This document shows, piece after piece, positions 9,039 to 13,327 of a DNA stretch of 15,738 nucleotides (the stretch's first letter is position 1; each line of letters opens with the position of its first letter). The notes under the pieces were generated by a model. That model had not been told where the DNA came from. It did not search any database and saw nothing but the letters and a program-made list of their open reading frames with translations. A program made the translations under genes and the position numbers. This DNA comes from Bacillota bacterium (GTDB taxonomy: Bacteria > Bacillota > Clostridia > Christensenellales > Aristaeellaceae): the NCBI GenBank assembly GCA_023460055.1, contig JAEWRJ010000034.1, positions 1-15,738 on the forward strand, written 5' to 3'.

Positions 9039-10038
9039 GGCTGTTCAGCGCCTCCAGGTACGCGTTTTCCAGCGTCTTATGGCTGGTCAATACAGTGTCG
9101 ACAGCTTCCCCTGTCTGCTCAACCAGCCTGAGGAACCCGCTCTGATCGATCGGGGTGCCGCGGTAATCAAACACCTGGACTTCACGCCCGCGGACAGAGG
9201 CATGCAGCGCGGGCTCCAGCTCCTTGAGCTTTTGCGCGAAGGCCTCCGCCTGATCGCAGGTGACGACATACACGCGCTTGTCAAGCTTCGCCATCACATC
9301 CCGCACGGACCCGCTGTGGGTGACCCGGCCGCTGATCAAAAAAGCGGCATGGGTGCCGGCTTCCTGCGCCATCGCCAGATCCTTCGTACCGATCAGGACG
9401 GCCCCGCCGCCTTTGTTGATAATATCCGTGATCCCCCGGATGCCTTTTGCCAGGCGGCTGTCAAACTCGAGCTGGGGAACGGAGAAAATGATCAGCAGCG
9501 ACATGGTGAAGCTGGCGGCCAGCAGGCTGATCACAGCCTTCTGCGCGCGGGAGAGGTACTTGATGGGCGTCAGCGTCAGGTAGTAAAGCCCGGTATCCAG
9601 CAGGCGCTGCAGGATATGAGCCTGCCGCCGGGCGGCCTCGCCGGGCATATTGGCGGTGGCAACCATCAGGTACTCCAATGTGTTCATGTTGGGGTAGATC
9701 ACGTCGCTGTCCGAAATGAAAAACACGTGGGGCAGTACCCTGCGCTTTTTGCGCATCATGCCCCGCTCGGCCAGAATGATCCGCCCCTTGTCATAGGGGC
9801 GCACGCTGCCGATGATTTCAAGCAGCAGCTCGATCTCAAAGGCCTCGCCGCCGACCAGGCACCAGCACTCCCCCCGCCGGATATCAAAGCTGATCTCCCG
9901 CAGCACCTTTTCCTCGGCGCCGCCGGGGTACTGGTAGACCTCCGCGGAATCCACATTGGTGATCTGCGCGACATATTCGATCGGGTTGGGCGCTTCCTCG
10001 TAACGGGAGCGCTTATTATAATGAAGTATCTTTTTCAT
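9028..10038 (-). CDS. ABC-transporter ATPase-like protein lacking all catalytic motifs
   Basis: The 336-residue protein has the ABC ATPase layout, starting with EEKVLREISFDIRRGECWCL (42-61), but every motif is altered. The Walker A position reads GGEAFEIE (63-70), and no Gly-Lys pair occurs anywhere in the protein. The Q-loop region reads FFISDSDVIYP. The signature reads LSRAQ (152-156) in place of LSGGQ. The Walker B position reads IIFSVPQLEFD (173-183), without the DE pair, and the switch His is lost (LIGTKD). A C-terminal domain (about 237-336) resembles those of NatA-type ATPases. The reading frame is intact with a good GGAAGG site before the ATG at 10038, so it is a maintained pseudo-ATPase and not a decayed gene. 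The upstream extension of the frame overlaps sipW and is rejected. Confidence 0.75.
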   Translation of the reverse strand: MKKILHYNKRSRYEEAPNPIEYVAQITNVDSAEVYQYPGGAEEKVLREISFDIRRGECWCLVGGEAFEIELLLEIIGSVRPYDKGRIILAERGMMRKKRRVLPHVFFISDSDVIYPNMNTLEYLMVATANMPGEAARRQAHILQRLLDTGLYYLTLTPIKYLSRAQKAVISLLAASFTMSLLIIFSVPQLEFDSRLAKGIRGITDIINKGGGAVLIGTKDLAMAQEAGTHAAFLISGRVTHSGSVRDVMAKLDKRVYVVTCDQAEAFAQKLKELEPALHASVRGREVQVFDYRGTPIDQSGFLRLVEQTGEAVDTVLTSHKTLENAYLEALNSHDL

Positions 10039-10043
10039 AGCGC

Positions 10044-10583
10044 TTACCTTCCGGCCCACGGAAGCGTGACATGCCAAATGACGATGCCCCGGATATCCGA
10101 TAGGGCCACCAGCCAAGGGTCGGCGGAGTTATCCGGGTTATCGCCCTGTGTCTGATAGCGTACGACACCATCCTCACCCTTTACCTCATGGGTGATCCTG
10201 TGGGTGATGGCCGCGCTCTCGCGGCTGTAGGTGATGATATCCCCCACAGCGGGCAGTTCCCCCGGCTTCAGCTCCCTCATCAGGATCGTGCTGCCGATGG
10301 GCAGGGTGGGGATCATGCTGCCGGTCTCCACCACATAGGATTGATAGCCAAACAGCGAGGGCGCGCGGCCGTTCATCCTGTCCATCCATATCTTGCCCAG
10401 CATCAAAACCAGGCTCAGCAGCAGCAGGCCGTAGACAAGGCGCCCGACGATTTTTTTCGCAGGCAGTTTCTTTTTTTCTGTATTGGAAGGCTTCCTGCCC
10501 TTGTTATCGGCAAGCTCCCTTGTCTTTAGCAGGAGTTCCTCCACCTCTTCACGGGTCGCGTATAATCCCTTGCCTTCTTGCAC
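10044..10583 (-). CDS. sipW: SipW-like (ER-type) signal peptidase I
   Basis: This 179-residue membrane serine peptidase has its N-terminal tail (1-45) inside, one membrane helix (about 46-65) and an extracellular catalytic domain. The nucleophile is Ser89 in ETGSMIPTLPIGS. The general base is His128 in AAITHRITH (His in place of Lys defines the ER/SipW type). Asp148 lies in QGDNPDNSAD. Established knowledge: SipW of Bacillus subtilis matures TasA and TapA, the biofilm fibre proteins. The C-terminal membrane helix of longer SipW proteins is missing or very short here. The start is GTG at 10583 with GGAAGGGG upstream. It is first in a three-gene operon, five bases ahead of the pseudo-ATPase, and divergent from its probable substrates. 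Confidence 0.9.
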   Translation of the reverse strand: MQEGKGLYATREEVEELLLKTRELADNKGRKPSNTEKKKLPAKKIVGRLVYGLLLLSLVLMLGKIWMDRMNGRAPSLFGYQSYVVETGSMIPTLPIGSTILMRELKPGELPAVGDIITYSRESAAITHRITHEVKGEDGVVRYQTQGDNPDNSADPWLVALSDIRGIVIWHVTLPWAGR

Positions 10584-10617
10584 AATGCAGCCCCTTCCGG
10601 TTTTTAGTCATTGAGTA

Positions 10618-10647
10618 ATATAAGCACAAAACCCCGGATGCCGTCAA
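10618..10647 (-). promoter_or_regulatory. Candidate sigma-A promoter of the sipW operon
   Basis: On the minus strand, TTGACG (10647-10642) is followed after 18 bases by TTATAT (10623-10618). This is about 35 bases ahead of the GTG start. It faces away from the riboswitch promoter, so the sipW operon itself has no riboswitch. Confidence 0.5.
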
Positions 10648-10712
10648 TAGCAGAGATAAAGTAACATTTCTAATTATAAAAGAAATTTTTCAAAAGATTC
10701 TCAGAAATACTG

Positions 10713-10742
10713 TTGACGTCCCCAATGACCTTGTAGTATTAT
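10713..10742 (+). promoter_or_regulatory. Candidate sigma-A promoter ahead of the riboswitch
   Basis: TTGACG (10713-10718) and TATTAT (10737-10742) are 18 bases apart. The predicted start near 10749 places the riboswitch at the very 5' end of the transcript, as expected. Confidence 0.6.
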
Positions 10743-10767
10743 TACACCGTAGATTCACCTTCAAGGG

Positions 10768-10855
10768 TGTGCTAACGGCAAAACAGCCGAAAGGCTGTGA
10801 CGCAAAGCTACAGGGCCTTCACCGCCGTCAGGCGGAATGGCAGCCAGTTGCCACA
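10768..10855 (+). ncRNA. c-di-GMP-I (GEMM-I) riboswitch
   Basis: The class hallmarks are present in order. GGCAAA (10777-10782) comes first, then a six-pair hairpin ACAGCC-GAAA-GGCTGT (10783-10798) with the docking GAAA tetraloop. GACGCAAAGC (10799-10808) is next, then a second arm starting ACAGGGCCT and tipped by CCGCC-GTCA-GGCGG (10822-10835), then ATGGCAGCCAG and GTTGCC. A closing stem can form from TGTG (10768-10771) and CACA (10852-10855). By comparison with V. cholerae Vc2, the residue equal to G20 is G10778, that equal to A47 is A10805, and that equal to C92 is C10851. G at the first site indicates c-di-GMP; A there marks cGAMP-sensing variants. It leads the surface-protein operon. Confidence 0.9.
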
Positions 10856-10892
10856 TTGCGGCGCATAGCGCCGCGGGGGTGGATCAATTTTT
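10851..10892 (+). terminator. Possible expression-platform hairpin of the riboswitch
   Basis: GCGGCGC-ATA-GCGCCGC (10858-10874) is a perfect seven-pair stem. It extends through a 3x4 internal loop to CCAC (10851-10854) paired with GTGG (10879-10882), followed by ATCAA and five T (10888-10892). The outer strand CCAC shares bases 10852-10854 with the riboswitch closing stem, so the two pairings exclude each other. That fits ligand control of termination, probably favouring read-through when bound. The gap between stem and T-run is atypical, so the mechanism is uncertain. Confidence 0.45.
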
Positions 10893-10911
10893 ATGAGAAG
10901 GAGAGAGACGT

Positions 10912-10926
10912 ATGCGCGCTGTGTAA
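10912..10926 (+). CDS. Possible four-codon leader ORF (MRAV)
   Basis: ATG CGC GCT GTG TAA sits eight bases after a strong AAGGAG (10898-10903), the best ribosome binding site in the leader. It lies between the riboswitch and the first structural gene, which itself has only a weak site. It could be a leader peptide or a ribosome-loading site, or simply chance. A second open frame of 35 codons (10893-11000) begins behind GGGGGTGG and ends 12 bases before the next gene. The rest of the leader to 11011 shows nothing further. Confidence 0.3.
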   Translation: MRAV

Positions 10927-11011
10927 TCCGTCTATCCTGTTCTCAGATATTGATCCCCGGAATCTCCCCGGCAGCAACCCAAAAAATAAAAAGAAAGTGA
11001 AGTACAAAACC

Positions 11012-11563
11012 ATGAAAAAGAAACCCCTCCTGTTCGCCCTCCTGGCCCTGGCCATCGTCACCTCCCTCACCGCCGGCACCCTGGCCGTTTATACCAAGTC
11101 CGTCAGCCTTGCCGGCGACGTAGCCGTCAAAAGGTTCGCCTTTGATTCAAAGGGTGGAAACGCGTCCGGCGTAAATGCCATCAAACTTGCGCCTACCGAA
11201 ACACAGACTTACAGCTTTAATGTAACAAATTTTGAAGGCGATGGTGCAGCCGCGGAAGTGCCTCTGGACTACACAATCACTGTTGATATCGACGGCGCCG
11301 ATACCATGGTCGGCCTGACCGCAGTCCTCACAAAGGGTACAGTAGAGCTTGGTCGTACCACTAATGGAGTATTTACATCAGAAGCGCAGAATCTGCCTGC
11401 CAACGCAAAGACCACCGATGATTATGTGGTAACCCTGACTTGGAACGACGTTGCGAATGATGCTACGCAGTCAAATGTAGGCACTGCTGCTCAGCTGTTT
11501 AATTCGGGCCTTAAAGTCACCGTAAATGCGGTTCAGTCACTCACCGCTAATACCGGCGCCTGA
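11012..11563 (+). CDS. TasA/camelysin-like exported protein, paralogue 1
   Basis: This protein has 183 residues. Its signal peptide has a Lys-rich start, a hydrophobic core and then SLTAGTLAVYTKS (18-30). That resembles SipW-dependent substrates, in which the cut is near an Ala followed by Tyr or Phe. The mature part is a beta-rich domain: KRFAFD, LAPTETQTYSFNVTN, VPLDYTITVDI and a late VVTLTWND. It has no cysteine. The open frame extends back to 10769, but that part is riboswitch and leader RNA. I chose the ATG at 11012 because it begins the signal peptide, although its ribosome binding site is weak. First gene behind the c-di-GMP riboswitch, so probably the major subunit. The family call is by signal and layout, not by a close match. 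Confidence 0.75.
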   Translation: MKKKPLLFALLALAIVTSLTAGTLAVYTKSVSLAGDVAVKRFAFDSKGGNASGVNAIKLAPTETQTYSFNVTNFEGDGAAAEVPLDYTITVDIDGADTMVGLTAVLTKGTVELGRTTNGVFTSEAQNLPANAKTTDDYVVTLTWNDVANDATQSNVGTAAQLFNSGLKVTVNAVQSLTANTGA

Positions 11564-11602
11564 TGACACACCAGAGAACACTCTGAAATAAGCGCTCGCG
11601 AA

Positions 11603-11666
11603 GGAGGTCATGACCATGAGAAAAGCATTGATCATTACAATGCTGCTGCTGATGATCATGACCTCC
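11603..11666 (+). promoter_or_regulatory. Inverted repeat covering the ribosome binding site of paralogue 2
   Basis: GGAGGTCATGA (11603-11613), which includes the Shine-Dalgarno core, is exactly complementary to TCATGACCTCC (11656-11666) inside the signal-peptide codons. Eleven pairs with a 42-base loop could hide the ribosome binding site and hold down translation of this gene relative to the first. Confidence 0.4.
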
Positions 11667-12143
11667 CTTAACGCGGGCACGCTGGCCATCTACACCAGCA
11701 CGGTCGATCTAAAAGCGGTGCCGATCACGGCCAAGCGCTTCGTGCTGGATGTGGGCCGTGGCAGCGCTGATGAGTTTGACCTCTGGATCGCCCCGGGTGA
11801 CACGGTCAGCTATTACTTTACGATCAGCAACTCATCAGGCGAGGGCAGGCAAAGCGAAGTGGATATGGACCTGGTGATCGAGGCCGATTTTTCATCGGTT
11901 TATCAGGCTTTGCCGGGCATCCTGATCAGCCTGACAGAGGCAAGCCTGCAGGTCGGCGCCGCGGACGGGTCCGGCCGCCTGAGCTACAGCCAGAGCAAGA
12001 CCTTCGCGGCCTCAGTTCCCGAGGAAAAGATGTTCTCCCTTATATTCAGCTGGCCAGACAGCGAAGCAGCCCGCCAATCCATCATGTCTGGCAGATCCAT
12101 CCTCCCTCTATCGATCTATATCAGGGGAACACAGCATGTTTAA
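11616..12143 (+). CDS. TasA/camelysin-like exported protein, paralogue 2
   Basis: This 175-residue protein is plainly related to paralogue 1. The signal peptide ends SLNAGTLAIYTST, then come AKRFVLDV, IAPGDTVSYYFTISN, and a late FSLIFSWPD where paralogue 1 has VVTLTWND. It has no cysteine. Two ATGs are possible. That at 11610 is only two bases from AAGGAGG, while that at 11616 has eight-base spacing and is chosen. The stop overlaps the start of the next gene by eight bases, so they form one operon. Probable exported surface or fibre component processed by the SipW-like peptidase. Confidence 0.7.
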   Translation: MRKALIITMLLLMIMTSLNAGTLAIYTSTVDLKAVPITAKRFVLDVGRGSADEFDLWIAPGDTVSYYFTISNSSGEGRQSEVDMDLVIEADFSSVYQALPGILISLTEASLQVGAADGSGRLSYSQSKTFAASVPEEKMFSLIFSWPDSEAARQSIMSGRSILPLSIYIRGTQHV

Positions 12144-12657
12144 ATCAAAGCGGGTGAAGATCCTGCTGGCAATAGCCCTGCTGATCACCGCAGGGTGGAT
12201 GGGCACCACACTGGCCGCCTATGTAAAGCAGACCGGCCTTTTTTCAGGCGGATGGGTCGGTCCCAAGTACTACGCCTTCGAGGTGGATTCCTCCGCCGGC
12301 CGTACAAGCCTGGCCCCGGGAGAAAGCACCAGCTATGCCTTTACTGTGAAAAACTACAACAGCGGCGGTACCGCGCAGGTGCCGCTGAGGGTATTGATCA
12401 GCATCTCTTATCCCCCATCGCTCGCGGGCACCGGCAAGCTGCGGGCGGATCTGTACAGCGGGAGCACCCTGCTGCGAAGCTCCGATACAGGTACGCTGGA
12501 GGCCGCAGGCTTTGATTTAGCCGCGAACGTGCAGGAAACCCATAATTACACGGTCACTCTGACCTGGGTGGACGCTGACATAGCCCTGCTTGGCGGCATG
12601 ACACAGGAATCCTTTGACCCCCAGGCAATTTCCATCCGCGTATCCGGCTATCAATAA
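12136..12657 (+). CDS. TasA/camelysin-like exported protein, paralogue 3
   Basis: This protein has 173 residues. The signal peptide has a basic start (MFKSKRVK), a hydrophobic stretch and GTTLAAYVKQ. The mature part keeps the group's landmarks: KYYAFEVD, LAPGESTSYAFTVKN, VPLRVLISISY and YTVTLTWVD. It is diverged from paralogues 1 and 2 but has the same layout and no cysteine. The start ATG at 12136 overlaps the previous stop and has AGGGGA seven bases upstream. Its place in the run of paralogues suggests it is a co-assembled or accessory subunit. Confidence 0.7.
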   Translation: MFKSKRVKILLAIALLITAGWMGTTLAAYVKQTGLFSGGWVGPKYYAFEVDSSAGRTSLAPGESTSYAFTVKNYNSGGTAQVPLRVLISISYPPSLAGTGKLRADLYSGSTLLRSSDTGTLEAAGFDLAANVQETHNYTVTLTWVDADIALLGGMTQESFDPQAISIRVSGYQ

Positions 12658-12703
12658 CGGTCTGTATTCCAAAATGAACTCGTATGATAAGGATGCAAAT
12701 CCT

Positions 12704-13261
12704 ATGAAAAAATATATTGTTCCTGTTTTCCTGCTACTATTGGTGATCACTTTCATGAGCCCTAGCTCCCTTGCCATCTATACGCAGCAAAGGGAAGCGC
12801 GGGGCAGGCTCTATACGCGCGTTTTTTTGTTCAACGCGGATGAAAAATCCACCTCCTATGACCTGGGCCTCAGAGGCCTGGCGCTGGCTCCCGGGGATAG
12901 GGAGAAAGAACTCTACCGTTTTGATCTGACCAATACAAGCGGATCCTCTGAGGTGAGCGACTATAACATCAGCGTGAGCATATCATCCTCCGGCATGTCG
13001 CGGGCTACCGCCGCGATGGGTGGGCTGGTATTTCGCCTGTATGACGTGACAGGCGAGAGCAGCTCCCCGATCGCCTCCGTCAGCTCAGGAGAGCTCAGCC
13101 ACGGCGGCCTGATCTTCCCGGCGGGAACCAAAAAGACCAACCAGTATAAGCTGACAGCCGAGTGGACGGACAACGGCGACAGAGCCGCTCAAACAGCTGT
13201 CGCCTCCTCAGGTACAAGCTATGCCGTGGGGCTCACGGTGACCGCCACGGGGATAGACTGA
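12704..13261 (+). CDS. TasA/camelysin-like exported protein, paralogue 4
   Basis: This protein has 185 residues. The signal peptide starts MKKYIVPVFLLLLVITF and ends SSLAIYTQQ. The mature domain has RVFLFNAD, LAPGDREKELYRFDLTN, DYNISVSIS and YKLTAEWTD, which match the landmarks of the other three. The frame is open upstream, including an ATG at 12674 that would add ten hydrophilic residues. The ATG at 12704 is preferred because AAGGA lies ten bases upstream and it starts the signal peptide. It is followed after 66 bases by the large repeat protein. Confidence 0.7.
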   Translation: MKKYIVPVFLLLLVITFMSPSSLAIYTQQREARGRLYTRVFLFNADEKSTSYDLGLRGLALAPGDREKELYRFDLTNTSGSSEVSDYNISVSISSSGMSRATAAMGGLVFRLYDVTGESSSPIASVSSGELSHGGLIFPAGTKKTNQYKLTAEWTDNGDRAAQTAVASSGTSYAVGLTVTATGID

Positions 13262-13327
13262 GGGCGAAGACCAGAAACTGAACACTGAAGCTTAAGAATG
13301 AATCAATCAGGAAGGAGGGCGATCCCG

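Noticed and set aside
9037..10155. 372-codon plus-strand frame opposite the ABC-like gene
   Set aside because: It is a His/Gln/Asp-rich shadow that crosses three real genes' boundaries and shows no domain.
10769..11011. Upstream extension of paralogue 1 as coding sequence
   Set aside because: The frame is open, but it covers the riboswitch and its hairpin, and the translation has no signal-peptide character. The signal peptide starts at 11012.
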